Of a stretch of DNA of 64,000 nt, positions 48,441-61,509 are shown piece by piece (the first letter of the stretch is position 1; each line of letters opens with the position of its first letter). Where the stretch lies: NCBI GenBank assembly GCA_003993805.1, contig RSEF01000006.1, forward strand, positions 26,941,402 through 27,005,401, given 5' to 3'. This DNA is from Himantopus leucocephalus. Its lineage: Eukaryota; Chordata; Aves; Charadriiformes; Recurvirostridae. The position numbers were made by a program, and so were the translations under genes. The notes beneath the pieces are model-generated. The model was not told where the DNA came from, made no database searches, and worked only from the letters and a program-made list of their open reading frames with translations.

Positions 48441-51038
48441 GAGCAGAAAACGTTATAAGACAGAAAACTAACAGAAAATATATGTATATATTTTCTTGCT
48501 TTTGTGATTATCAGAGGCATTTTTTTGGGGAGGAAGAGAGGTAAGTTTAAAGGGCAGGTGATAGGCTTGCATGTCAAAATAGCAGGATGTTCTCATCAAT
48601 ATCTAATGAAAAGAAAGTAAATAATGTAAAACATATGTTTCTTTTTCAGATCATGTTTGTAACAGAACAGCTGATCTCTCTAACCAAGTGATATTGTAGA
48701 GAACTTAAGTGGTGGTGCAGAGGAATAGGTGCAGAGAGGATACCTCCATTTGCATTTCTGAAGCACTTTGAGAATGTGTCCTAAAACTGATCTTTCTGCA
48801 TGTCCAGATGTCTCCAGAGGAGCTGTCCTGTACATGTCTGGAGAGCTCTCTCAAAGCAGTTGGAACCCCCCACCCCGGCATCAGGGTGACTTGGTAGAGC
48901 AGATGATCACTGACTATTTGCACGGAGGGTCTGGAGAGGCAGCAGTGTGTGATAGTCAGCCATCAGGGAGCCTGACCTGCTCCTGAACTGGAGCTGGCAC
49001 TTCATGGAGCAGATGATGCCATCAGGTTTCACAACCCGGGTGGTGAGAAATGTTGATCATATCCCAGAGACCTGTTCATGTGCTTGGGACATGGCTGCCC
49101 TCACTTACACTGCCGGTACCAGAGCAATTGATTTCAGGAATAGATGAAGCCATGGGGAGTGGGGGACAGTGTAGGACAGGGGGAGGATGGCATAGACCAG
49201 GGTATTTCCATTTCTAACACAGAAGAGAGAGACCAAAGAGAGATTTTTGCAGAAAGGGAGCTCTTCCAGAGGAGCCCACAGAGTTGTTAAGGGGCCCAAA
49301 TGCTCTCTAAAGCCCTGTCTCATCAGTATTTAGGAAAGGAGCAGAGGTTAATTATGCTTTCTCATGTCAAGGAGAAGAAAAGACTTCCCTTATACTTCCT
49401 AGAGTCCTCTTGTCCAATCTTGTTTTATCCCCTCATCATTAAAGAGAATTCATTTTGCAGCCTGCTTCCTACTTGTCATGGAGGAAATTCCTGAGAAAAT
49501 CACATCAGTGGCCCCTCTATTTCTGTCCCTGCTACATGAATTGTGGAGTTGACACAAGAGCTGTGCAGACACGTGTAGGACTCTTACTGAGTAAGAATAT
49601 TCACACATGGTTCTATCCAGAAACAAGTGGCTGATCCTGAATAACTTATTCCAGCACAACTTGATGTTGAGACAAGCTCTTCAGGAAAGAAAAGAACCTG
49701 TCATCAAGGAGACTTAAATACAGATGGTTGAGAATTTTTTCTCCAAATATTTTCTTGATTAAACAGACATTTCCATTTTAAATTGGATGGAAATTCAGAA
49801 GCATTCAGTTTAGTTTTCTGACATAAACTCAGCATTTTTTCATCAAAACAGTTTTGATTTCTGTTGATCATAGATTCTTTTTTTCAGTAAAATCAAGTTT
49901 GCAACCAGATGTTTTTATAGTTTTAAACAAAATAGGAGGATTGCCACTGTTGATTGTTAAGACTTTTTATTAAAACTTGCCTGCTTACAACATCAGTAGG
50001 ACACCTGCTAATAGAAACACCACTGCATATTGCAGTTGTTGCAGTCACCACCACTTGCGTTTGCATTGCAAAAGCATCCATTGCAGTGCTGATGTCCAAA
50101 GGAAAACCTCAGGAAGTCTTAGTGGTAATTACTTCTATGCCATTTTGAATGACTGCAAAAAAGACTGTCTGTTAGGTCTTTCACAGGTTATGTTTTAGAC
50201 ATGCCTTCACGTTTCCCAGGCAGAGCCATCTCAAGGCTTCTCATCTGCATAGGCATGTCTGGTGGGAGCTGTGCCCAGGGCATGCTGCCCTGGGTGTCTG
50301 CTGTCTCCACCGCTGCGGCAGCCTGCTATCATGTGTGAGAATCCGGGGCCACACACCAGACAGCGTGAACCAGGATCCACAGCCAGTTCAGCTGACACCA
50401 GTGCCTGAGCTGCAGCCAAACTGGAAAATCAAATGCTGACCTGCAAGAAAAGGGACAGAAAAGCTTTGGTTTTATCTTCTGTGCCCTAGCAGGGAGGCTT
50501 CATTACTCTAGGAAGATGGTGATACCTTACCTTTGCCATGTGGCTGGAAACAATTCAGTTTAAGAACATGGATTGATTGATATGGCTTGTCTGTGTGGCT
50601 TAGATTAACTGGGAGAAAGACAAAGGACAGCCAGTGGAGTGGCTGTAGGATTCCTAGATGCCCGCAGAGCAGAGCAGTAATAATGCCTTGTGAATCTCTA
50701 TTTAACAGGTCCAAAATTTGTGAGGAAGAGCAAAGCAAAAAGAAAACCCCAAATCTTATTTTAGACATATGAGGAAGCACTCCACAGTTCTGCCCATGCC
50801 ATTTTGAATTAGCAAGTTGTTCTCAAATAAGGTGTAATGGGAAATAAACCCTAATGAACACAGTACCTTGTGTTTCACAGTCTGTCACTTTGCTTGTTTG
50901 CTACCCAAGGGGAAGGCACTGAGAGATTTCTCACAGAAACAGTTTTAGTCTCCATGCAACTTAATACTGAGAGAAATACACCCACTAGTATCACTTCTCT
51001 CCTTTACAGATGTATTATCTTTCCTGTTTTCCTTTCAG

Positions 51039-51207
51039 TATGAACAGGACAAAAAACATCTACTTGTCCTACACACCTTCAATCTACCTGTTGCTGTGGG
51101 ACAAAACTTTCCTCTACATACACCAAAATGAAGTTTTAATTAGTGGGGAGAAAGTAACAAAGGGAGAGATGTTTGTTTTCAATGAGCAGCAGAAGCAGAG
51201 CTAAGAG
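51039..51207 (+). other. Exon-like open frame, unconfirmed
   Basis: A pyrimidine-rich tract ending in CTTTCAG (AG at 51037-51038) is followed by an ATG-initiated frame of 54 codons that stops at 51204. The translation (MNRTKNIYLSYTPSIYLLLW at the start, ending EQQKQS) has a fairly protein-like composition but resembles no family I recognise. Chance is the most likely explanation. Confidence 0.1.
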
Positions 51208-52150
51208 AAGACCTTTCTCAGAAGATGCTCTTGCTCAGACTTCTCAGGGAGGTTCAGGTGAGGACCCGCTGGCTGAGCCCTATTCTCATTTAACACAGCT
51301 GGGAGGTGATTCACCCACAGGCCAGCTTTTCCCAGGGCTGCCACATGCCCAGCCGTCAGCTGTCAGCCCATCTTTCCACAGCACTGTCATCGTCTGAGTA
51401 GGCAATAACTGTTTTATAACCCTCTGCAGGCTCCTGCCTGAGGCACTTGGTGTAGTTTCCTTGCCCTTAAACCTGGTCTGCAAGTTACCGACAGGATAAT
51501 GGAGACTGGTCCTGTCAAAGCTCATGACACTAATGAATCTCAGAGTAACTCAATGATTTTCATAAAACCTCACCTCCAGGAGTCATGTGAATTTCATGTG
51601 ATTCAGTCTTTTACAAAGCATAGACTTAATAATTCTCACAGTTTTGGGGAAAAGCTGTAAAAAAAAAAAGTAATTGGTCACTGTATCTTAAAGACATAAA
51701 ACTAGAAGACCCATGAAATACTCCATAATGAATCTCAAATAAAGAAACATCATGTAATGTTAAAAAACACCCAGGGGTTCTGGGGCACCTGGCTCGTAGG
51801 TGCCAATGTTGTTATGCTATATTTATAAAATGGGTGCTTTGTACCCACAGAGAGGTACTCCGTCAGTGAGGCAGGCTGGGCTGGTTCCCCAGAGCTGTGT
51901 GTTCAGCAAAGGCCCCAGCAGCATTTGAGCAATTTAGCACTTTCCAGGAAGCCAGACAAACTAACACAGCCTGTTTATTTCCTCTTTCTTTCAGTACTCC
52001 CACGCTGGTGCCTCTCTAAAGGAAAATATTGATGGATCTGAAATATGCACGACATAGGCTGGGAGTCCATGGCAGTCGTCCCCTAGCAAGCTGCTTCTGA
52101 GGCTGTTTCCTTTAGTGAGACAATGAATTATTCTTCGTCTTTCTCTTACC

Positions 52151-52164
52151 TTTTTTTTTTTTTT
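52151..52164. repeat. Poly-T run
   Basis: Fourteen T residues. On the minus strand this is a poly-A run, but no retrotransposon body is recognisable beside it. Confidence 0.85.
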
Positions 52165-52555
52165 CCTGGGCATATGAATTTGCCACCTACTAAGGTGCTG
52201 CACAATTAGAACCACCAATGGCATGGAGGAAGAAATAGCAAAGTTTGCTCTACAGTAAGATGTTTGCAGACGATTTCAAGATGCAGTAAAGGAATCATTT
52301 CCCCATTTAAAAAAAAAGGAGAATAATAATATTTAAGGCAAGCCTGCCAAATTTTTAAAATGTCACTGAAATTTCTGTTGATCCATTTAACTTCTAGAGG
52401 GTGTTAGGCTTCATTTCAAAGCGTGACATGCCTCAAGATCCCTATTTATGCACTGAGTATTTTTGAACCATATCCTTCATCAGGTTGCCATGAAAGATAG
52501 CGAGCAAACTTTGGTTAAAACTGTAAAACCCTACTCCTTTTTTCTTGATTTGCAG

Positions 52556-52727
52556 ACAGAACTGGGCTGGGTGGTCTCATTTGCTGGAAATGGGGACAGA
52601 GAGTCAGTGGGGACCCAGTGGCAGCTGGAGGGAGCCCTGCGGGACACGGAGACATCCTGGGGTGGGGAAGTGATCAGGTGCAGAGCGTCAACTCCTCCAG
52701 CAACAGCCAAAATGAAGACATCCAAAG
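52556..52727 (+). other. Exon-like segment, unconfirmed
   Basis: A good acceptor (a T-rich tract ending in GATTTGCAG, AG at 52554-52555) precedes a 172-nt stretch of higher GC content that stays open in one frame. It ends at a possible weak donor, AAAG|GTG. An AATAAA lies at 52770-52775, so it could instead be a terminal exon. The translation (beginning TELGWVVSFAGNGDRESVGT) matches no family I know. It is more likely a non-coding transcript exon, or nothing, than a protein exon. Confidence 0.12.
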
Positions 52728-53114
52728 GTGCTGTCCCCACTCCCACCCTTCATCCGTTCTGTAAGCATAAATAAAATTGCTTTGCCTCAATATGAAGTTC
52801 CCACTTCCACTCAGTAGAACAGAGAGGAGTGATCTGCAGCTCAATTTCACCTCTTTAACAAAACCCAAAGAGAAAACCCTTCCATCGGATGGCTAATTCC
52901 CGCAGATGACTTCAAAACTCACTAGGGGGAGTTTAAACCTCGGTGAGAAAAGCAAGGAGCCGAGAGATTGCTTAAGAAACCCAAACTGAGCGTATCTTGT
53001 TCAGTCCTTTTGTGCCAATGTTTTCTCATAGCAAACAAAGAATATACCCTTTGGAGGATGTGCCTGGTGCTGTGCATCATCCAGGAGAGGCCACAGCACA
53101 CAGTCGTGCTGTGA

Positions 53115-53400
53115 GCAACTTCCTAGTGTGAAAACAGATTGTGGCAGCTGTAATAATGCGAGATTCAATGAAACAACAATGAAACTTGTTTTTTCAATAT
53201 ATGCAGAGAGATTATTTATTTTAGTAATGACCGGAGGGAGGCAAGTGTTGAAATCTCTCAGTGTTAACCTGCATTCTCTGCTGAGCCTTCATTTGGTCAA
53301 GAAGAAAGAACTCGGCAATGTAACAGAAACTGCGCTCTTTTTTTTCCTTTCAAAAATTAACTCCTTTTAACTTTTATGCAAAATTCATAGCAGCCCAAAA
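53115..53400. promoter_or_regulatory. Possible conserved non-coding element
   Basis: About 285 bp of unique sequence have GCTGTAATAATGCGAGATTC, two ACAATGAAAC-type SOX-like words, GATTATTTATTTTAGTAATG and a CTTTTATGCAAAATTC segment with an octamer-like ATGCAAA. The region has no repeats. An open frame inside it is T-rich and not protein-like. Confidence 0.27.
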
Positions 53401-55022
53401 CATTTCAGAAACAGTCTTATTACTATCATTTCCTTTCAGAAAGTACATTCCTCTGTGAAAGTATCTGGTAAAAATAATAGCTCCACCTTCAAGCGGTGTT
53501 AGATCACAGTTGGTAGCCAAAGATCAGACGCATCCACCTGACAAACCCTTTGAAACCCAAGCAGAGATGCTTTACCATCCAGAAGGGATAGTTATTCATG
53601 TGGTTGCATTTTCTTTTCCCATTGTATCCCCATGTATTCGTCTGTTAGGCTTCTTTGTTCCATCTCACCTCTAAGACCCCAATTAATCAAGACCCTGAAT
53701 TTGCTCCTTTCCTGGCAAACCCCCTAAGGCAGAATGCCCAGTGGCTCTGCAGGCCACAGACAATGATTGCTTTAATTTGTATTATTTTCTGTGTTTTTAG
53801 CAGCAAGTTCACATGTTTTTAAAGACAGAACAAGAAATTTCTACACAATGAAAGCATGTCTAGCAAAAAAATTGAACAGGAGTTTTGTCTATCCCTATTT
53901 TGATACAGCAATCTGCAAAATAATCCTCCCCAAAAAAAACCAAACTAGTGCTGGAGTTTGAGTTTGTGATTTTGCTCTGCCCTGTTTCACAGGTGATTCT
54001 GTTCCTGTGCTTTTGTTTTGTCCTCTGCATTTTATGTTCCAGAACAAGATGATTTTCACAAACCATCATTCTGTGTAGCCTACTTGCCCTCTTCAAGAGG
54101 ACAAACCACACTGTGTTGTGGGGCACATACAGTCTAAAGGATAAATTTGGCCTAAAGAGGAATTTTTTTCAGGAATTAGATCAAGATGTCACACTCTCAT
54201 TTACTCATGGCTCTCTAAAACATAGTTCATAATTTCTAAAAATCTATGTATATCTGCTTATTTAATAATTCTGTTCATTAGTTTAAGCCTTTGCAGAATG
54301 CTTAAAACACTATCCTTAGCAAGAGGCCATTTAAAACCTTTGCAAAACATTATACTGTATTGTATTTCATGCTAGTAATTAACAGAAAATAAATCATGTT
54401 GGTTTTCTCCTGATTTCTGCTTCTTTCATTTCTTTTCCTCAATAAACAGGCATTAAGAAGGAGCTTTCATCCTTTCACCACAATGTTTTTTGTTTCTATA
54501 ATTGAGATAAGTCATCTCAGCGTCACAGCAGGAATTTAGGATTTTGTTTTAGAACAGAGGATGGAGTGGCTGTAATTCCCCTTCTCATTAGAATAGTGTT
54601 CTATGGGTGCCTGTCTGATATCATCTGCGTGATGGAAGTCTTAAGTGCAAACTTAGTAAGTATCTTAAAACTGAAATGCTGTTGCTCTGTGTCCTGGTTA
54701 GGCATGGTTAAAAACTCTTGCAAAGTTTCTTTTCCCTTGAGCAATTATTTTTGTAGCTTGTTCAGTTCATCTGGGGCTGCCTGCAGAAACCCAGCATTAC
54801 AAGCAGTGTTAAGCATTTCTTTGTATTGGAAATTATCCCCTACTTTGTGGCTCCTAAAACTTCTCTCAGTCATTAAAAATGAGTGGAATAATCTCAGCTT
54901 AGTTTCAGTTTTTTTCTGTGCGTGTTTAGAGGAAGTTTCCTGGTGATCAATGTCTGTCTTCGGTCTGAATTGTCTTAACAGCCAGACATCTTCCTCAAAT
55001 GTCTGCAATCCCGGTTGTAGGG

Positions 55023-55065
55023 ATTTAGTCAATGGAAGTCCTTATAGGTATTTAGTCAATGGAAG
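55023..55065. repeat. Short tandem duplication, 27-bp period
   Basis: The 16-mer ATTTAGTCAATGGAAG occurs exactly at 55023-55038 and again at 55050-55065. The intervening TCCTTATAGGT partly resembles the GTAGGG upstream of the first copy, so this is probably a local tandem duplication of about 27 bp. Confidence 0.85.
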
Positions 55066-55208
55066 GGAGACTGATTTTGCAGATGGAGGGTCTAAGTGTA
55101 GAGAAGGGAACCTAGGAAAGGATAAATGGAAATCTGGGGACAGACTGAATGAGGAGGAGGAAGGGAAAGCTGAAGAACAGGACTTTATGTGAGTATGCAA
55201 TTTGGATC

Positions 55209-55230
55209 GGGGCGGGGGGGGGGAGGGGGA
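55209..55230. repeat. G-rich run with quadruplex potential
   Basis: The sequence holds G runs of 4, 10 and 5 separated by single C or A bases. The 10-G run can supply two tetrad strands, so a G-quadruplex is possible on the plus strand. No promoter or gene is seen next to it. Confidence 0.8.
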
Positions 55231-55922
55231 GAAAAGGACCAGAAAGTGTACAAAAGTCAAGAGTGGCAAAAGGGCATTTATGATACTTTAGGATGATGGG
55301 CCAGGGGGATATTTTTGAGGGAGGAACAGAGAGAAATCTGAAGGGAAACCTCCTCTTCTCATCCTGTCCTTGTTCTGTTGCATGGAAAAAAATTGCCATG
55401 AAGGAATGTCATCTTTTGGCTTCTCCTCCCATGTCCCCTAAGGCTATGGGCCCATGTAAAGGGTCTCCAGATACTCACCCAATTTTCAGTCCAATTTTTA
55501 GTCTCTAAGACTGATCAATCTTAGCTAGGCTTTTGGCAGCCATCTGAGAAGAGATATTGGGTGAAAAATTTGGAGGTTCACCCTAAATGATAGTTCTGAT
55601 GGTAGACAGCAGAAAACACACTGCCTTCATGTCTCTGTCCTGTCCTCTGCAGACTCAGTGACAGTGAGGAGCTGGTGCTCTGCCCTATGCAGGGAGCATA
55701 AACATTTCCAGCAGGGAAAGCAAAAATTCGTAGACAAATATATATCCTTGTTACTCTGAGGATATATATGAGCAAGTGAAGGGGAAAACAGGAACTTTTC
55801 AAGAATATTGCACTCAGCAAGACATACCACCACAAGGGGGTAAGAATGAAATTGTGCTCGAAAGAAACTTGAAAAAATTCTGAAACCACAAGAAAGTTTG
55901 GTTGTACATAAATCTAGCCCAT

Positions 55923-55950
55923 ATAGAATCACAGAATCATAGAATATCTC
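55923..55950 (-). mobile_element. CR1 3' tail, extremely truncated
   Basis: The motif ATAGAATCACAGAATCATAG followed by AATATCTC matches the reverse-complement CR1 terminal repeat. No internal CR1 sequence follows on the right, so this is a tail-only remnant of about 28 bp. It belongs to the same class as the copy near 42735. Confidence 0.7.
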
Positions 55951-56983
55951 AGCAGTGTATTATATTCCACTGTCTTGTTTTCCCTTTGGGTATTTATTTG
56001 CATTTAAACCAGCCCAACATCTGGTGAAGGATAGCACCGCATGTTTCAAACTCTTCACATCATTTTAGAATAAATGAGTGTCTGAATGCACTGCACAGGG
56101 AGTTCAGTGATTTGTATGGTTGCGTTTTACACATTTGTTTGGAGAGACAAGTGGGATTTGGAGCAGGTGACAAGGGAAGATCTGCATGTGTGGCTAGCTC
56201 AACATGTACCACATTCTGGATGTAGGAAGAAAAGTGAAAAACATGGTGTGTTGCAGGCTAGATAAGAACGCTTTTTAAATTATTTCTCCCTGATAAAAGG
56301 ATAGCTTTGAGGAGCATTGTTGCTAAATCACAAGGAACCACGCAAACAAGAAAAAGAAAAAGAAAGGTAATGTTTGTTAATACCATCGGCACTCTGTGGA
56401 CACACAGAAATCTATTTGTTTTAATCCAGTTTCTAGCTCTCTATTTTCTATAAATGTGAACAATTTGTTCAGCTTGTCTGCTTGTCTTTTGCACTGGATT
56501 TCTAACAAAATGGCCTTAGTCCTGGCCAGTCAAGCAAGACGCATGATGACGTCCCATCTTCCCTGAAGTGTCTTAGGGACTACTGATTGCACATCCACTC
56601 ACCTGCACATAATCCACTTACATTTGTCTGCTGCAGACAGTGGCATTCAGCTACCTCTCAAGTGTTTTCCTCATAGTCTCTGATACCCACTGCAGATCTA
56701 CAGGTGTGCCATTTGTGGTCATGACCTTGAGTCATTTGGGAGGCTGACTCAACATAAAAGATTTTGGCTTAGGTAGAAAAAGCCTGGAAGATGAAATAGC
56801 TGATTCCTTTTTAATTAAGTGGGGAGATGGAGCTATTATGGCAAAAAATTGAAGCCCAAGTGCATGGCATGGAGAACTCTAGACAGAGGAAACTACAAGG
56901 GAAGCTGTGCATGTGAGGGCCTCAAGAAGTGACAGCAGAAAAGCATAGAGTCAAGAATTTAGGTAACCAATTGCATATGATTT

Positions 56984-57005
56984 AAAAAAAAATAAATAAA
57001 AAACA
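56984..57005. repeat. A-rich (AAAT)n tract
   Basis: A run of A residues with AAATAAAT units, about 22 bp. Confidence 0.8.
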
Positions 57006-57876
57006 CCCAAAGGTTACAATTTTTCTTGCAAATCTGCTTACATGCTAAAATGGAACATTTCCCCTCCTCAAACCTCAGAAAAAGTACCTGTTCTTCCATT
57101 ATGAACAAGTTAACCCTTGTTAAAATTTAACATATATCCCTTGACAGGCTTTTGCAGAGAAGATATTTATCTGTATTTGCTTTTTTGAGCCACCATCTGG
57201 AACGTCTGATGTCTTCCTTGTGGTCTGTATACCCCAGTGCTTTTCTAAGGAAATGCAAAAAGAGGAGGAGATAGCAGTGGGCAGCTGTACAGAGCTATTT
57301 AAGCTCTGAATCACATCTGGGTCAACTCCAGTGATGTATTGAACGCATGGGCCAAGCAATGGTCCCCTCCTCCTCTCAGCAAAACAAAAGGAAAAAAAAG
57401 TAGGAGATGAAACTTAGTGGAGCGGGTTGGTTCAGGAACCTGACATCTGGTCAGGTAGGAGCTTCATTAATTAAAAGCAGAGCAAACCAAAAAGCTATGT
57501 AGAATCATCTGGGAGCTCTCTAATTCTCAGTTTCCCTGAGAAATGCCCCAATTTTACAGGACGCAGAACTCCAGAAGACAGGAAAATCATCAAACAAGTT
57601 TCAAACAGTATATTTCAGACACACCCAGGCCTTTCCTGTGCTCAGGAATTTATGGATGACTGAAAAAGAAAAATCACTGGGAAAACATTTTTCACTTGAG
57701 TATTTCTGATGAGCAGCAGTAGCCTTGCTCTCACTGTCTAAAAGTGACATCTCTTTAAATGTACCCCCTAGACCCCTCTAAAACAATAGGGTCGTTTGTT
57801 GTTTTTTTCCTTGTTATTGCAGAAGCAAGTGTCTCTACAGCTTTTCAGTGCCAGATCTCTTACTTCCCAGGGAAAA

Positions 57877-57919
57877 ATAAACAACCCACAAACAAACAAC
57901 CACAACCAAACAAAACAGC
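57877..57919. repeat. A/C-rich (CAAA)n tract
   Basis: About 40 bp of AAAC, CAAA and CAACC units with almost no G or T, similar in style to the tract near 8892. Confidence 0.85.
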
Positions 57920-60519
57920 AACGAGAAAAATAGCTCATTTAAAATATGCACTAATAATGACCATATGATCTCCTGGTTTGATATCTACAGGTTTATTTCT
58001 TTGTGGAAAGAAATTATTTATGTGCCTGACAGCAGTTGCTTTTATTTCACTCCCTTCTCTTTGATTTGAGAGGGGGTTTGTGCGTAATGCATTTCACCAG
58101 AGAGGTGCTGTATGGCCTGTGCCTCGAGCAGTTAGAGTAAAAAAGATGATTGGAGGAAGTTAATTCCTTGGTAGATGTGACAGATAGATGGGAAAGACCT
58201 TGAGTGTCTACACTGATAAGGGGTCTGTCATGTCAGGGAATAAGGAAAAGTACAATATTCCTGGAAGAGCTTTCAATTACATTTTCACTCTGACCTATTT
58301 TTCCTCCAGTTTTTAAGGTCTGCTTGGTGATGACTTGATAAGGGTGAAGCTAAGAGTGACTGATAAGAAATCTAGCTTGAGCAAAGTAAGACTATGTTGT
58401 TCTGGTGGCTCTGCCTGAAAGTAATGCCTGATTTACTATGAATCTTCATTCTTATTTATTTAGTGCTTTCCCTGGAAGTCTCACTACTGTGAGCATTAGT
58501 TGCAGCAAGCTGGCAAAGATTGCAAATAGCCCTTCATCAAAAAAACCCTTGTATAGCAGAAGGAGTTCTCCACCTTCAGTCATGGTAATCTCCTAGAAAT
58601 GGGATTATTGGAGGTGCAGGATTGTGTTTTGGGCCTGTGGACAGTCTTGTATCAGTGATGATTGTAATGAGCTGTGCTAGGATCTTGTCTGACATGAGTG
58701 TCCAGTTCTCTTACACATTGTCCAGCGCACACTGCCTCAGAAGTGTGAGCTTCCAAAGTGTCCCAGCTGCTGACTGCAGTCCAGGTTCATTCTGTATCAC
58801 TCCAGATACTTCCACATGACTTTAGGTACTTTACTGTATCTCCTGCACTGGAAGCCAGTTTAATCCCATGTCCCCTTTACTAATAATTAAGATAGAAAGA
58901 GAGGCACTTCTAGAAGATCTTGCAAGGCTTGGCCAATCTCTCAGAACCCTTTGAAGTGCCTCCTGACACTAGAAGAAATAAACTCCTAAGTTAGACACTA
59001 AAGAGAGGCAGGATGATTTTAGGTCTTTGGCTCCAACTCCACTACGCTGTGATCCACCTCTCAGGGTCGCCGTTCAATTCCAGCTGCCAGTTTGTGCTGA
59101 AGGTCAATACAAATTTCTTGTGGGAGCATGGCACATGGCACAATTCCGACTTTGAGGAAAAAAGAAGAAAAAAATAATAGGCATCCAATAGTCACTCATG
59201 CTGAAAAACCGAATGAGAAACAAGTCCCTTGCACACAGGATAGTCCCAGAGACAAGACTGTGTATTTAAGCCTGTAGTTCCTTTAATACCGACAAGATTT
59301 CATTAAAGCACAGGAAAGACATCCTAGGGAGAAAACATAAACAGACAAATGGTGGATGGATCCTTAAGATGTTGTATACTAAATCCCAGCAACTGGAAAA
59401 AGAAGCAATAAGTTGTTTACATTTCCTTCTCCATGCATAGCCATCAAATCAGTGCCTCCTGGGTTCAATACCTTTCTCTATGTCTCCAACATCTACAGGA
59501 ATCCAGTTTCTTAAGAGCTTTTCACTCACTTTTAAAGCCCTGTCACTGGAAACATTCATTTTGTACACAATTTCTGTTAAACAAACAAGGTTACAATTCA
59601 GCCAAGACTTTCCAATTCTAGAACAACCAAAAGTATTTAAGTTGGTGGTTTCAGACAGCGTTCAGATTATAACATGCGGTTAGTGGGAAGCTCAACACCT
59701 GTACTTACATAAATGGTTTTTAATTATGTTAGACTTTTTGAGGCAGAATATTCCTAATCTGTATGTCTTCAACCAATCTTTTATAATAATCCCAGCTAAA
59801 TGAGCTCTCAGGGGTATATATGGAAGTAAAAGAAATAACTTATTAAATGGCTTTTTGTATGGTTTATTTTGATTTTTAACTCTTCAGATAATGCTGTGGA
59901 GAGCGGTGTTACTAAAAGAAACGAAACTGAGGTTATGAAATACTTGCATATCAGAATAATTTAATGGATGGTATAGATTTGAGTGGAGCAACATCCAAAA
60001 CATTTGCATGATCTGAATGGGAGATAGATAAGCACTGCAAAATTAAAATACTTCCTTAAACAACTGCATTATATGGAAACATTCCTACTGAGGTATAAAT
60101 TGGCACTGTAAAAAGAGCAGCAGGTGCTAAAGCAAATCCCAGTCTCAATTATACAAGAAGAAAACTTGCCAAACCACGTACATGTCAAATTTGCTGCTCC
60201 CAGTAATACTGGGGACTGTTCCATTAAGAGCTGAGTTTCCCAGACAGAGAAACCAGGAGAAACCCTGTGATGTTTTTCTGTAGTTAGGCACAGCCAATTG
60301 GACCTGCAGTAAAATGAATCTCTTCCAAGCTTGCGGAGCACTGACCGTTTGCTAAGCCCCACGTGGTACCAGGCACTCCTCCAGAACTAGGGAGTGTAGT
60401 AAAGTGATTATGGGATTCTGTGACTGATGGCTCTATCACATGCCTGAGATTCATGGCTCATGCAGCCAAGCTCCAGCGATGGGTGGTGGTGTGTCTGCAG
60501 AAAATGCAAAGGAATTTGT

Positions 60520-60665
60520 GTTTTAATGTAGCTTAGCCAACAGCAGAAAAGGGTTAAGACTAGTCATCTTAATTTGCATTTGTGGTGGGCAAAATAAGTG
60601 CCTAAAGACAACGGCCACAGCTTGATGTTATGCATGCTGATTTAATTTGGCATCTGAGACTCTGC
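60520..60665. promoter_or_regulatory. Possible conserved non-coding element
   Basis: The stretch holds TCTTAATTTGCATTTGTGG (an octamer-type ATTTGCAT POU site beside TTAAT) and TTATGCATGCTGATTTAATT near 60628-60648, plus AAGGGTTAAGACTAGTC. It is repeat-free and has the composition typical of deeply conserved vertebrate enhancers. Unproven. Confidence 0.3.
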
Positions 60666-61509
60666 CATGGAAAAATCCTTAGTGGTCTGGTTAAACCACA
60701 TACCCGCAGGCTCCCTAACTTTTAGGTATCTGTTCACACTGAATCTCAGCTTTCTGCTGTTCCCTTTCACTGTTTATTCTGTTGCCTTTGGCTGTCAGCT
60801 TGCTGTGTACATTAAAAAGGCAGTATTGCCTCTCAGGATATTTCAGGCTTTTTTTCTTTGCAAGATTAGACAGCCTCCTCTATCGCTTAGCCAGAGGAAA
60901 AAAAGCTACCCTTTTAGCCTTTCCATCCTTTTAAGGACTAATATCCCCCTTGTTTCTTCATTTCTTTCCTCCCATTTTCAGTGGCCTTCAGTGCAATACT
61001 TTAAGTGCTCTCTTTTCAGAATATGATTAGGTTTAACATCATTCATCTAGATTTCAGTAAATAATGGTTGAGCGTTGGTGTACTACTCATTGTGCTGCCT
61101 TATTTGAAAGAGCTTAGGTTTTAGTGGCCAGCTCCTCCCCCTTGCCAAAATCCTTCTATAAGTTTCCCAAGGAAATGGTTCCCATTCCACATAATGCTTA
61201 TTTCTTGAGTTCTGCAACTTCCATTAGACAAATGCCTTGCAGTCTGATTAGCAGTGAAAATCAAACCAGAGACTTTTGGGGTGGAGCATCGTGTCATAAA
61301 CAAATAGTGGTTATGGAAGCTGTATTTCTGTCCTCTCAACAGGAGTAATAAATGAGAGGCAGCTGCGCTCTCATGATTTATGTCATAATATTTCAGTTTC
61401 TATAGATTATAGACACTTAGAGTGTCCCTGGAGCTGCCCATGGCACCTTCTTGGAGGGGGGAACATATCTACTATTTGTTCATAGGGCAAGTGCTAAGAT
61501 ATGGCAAGA

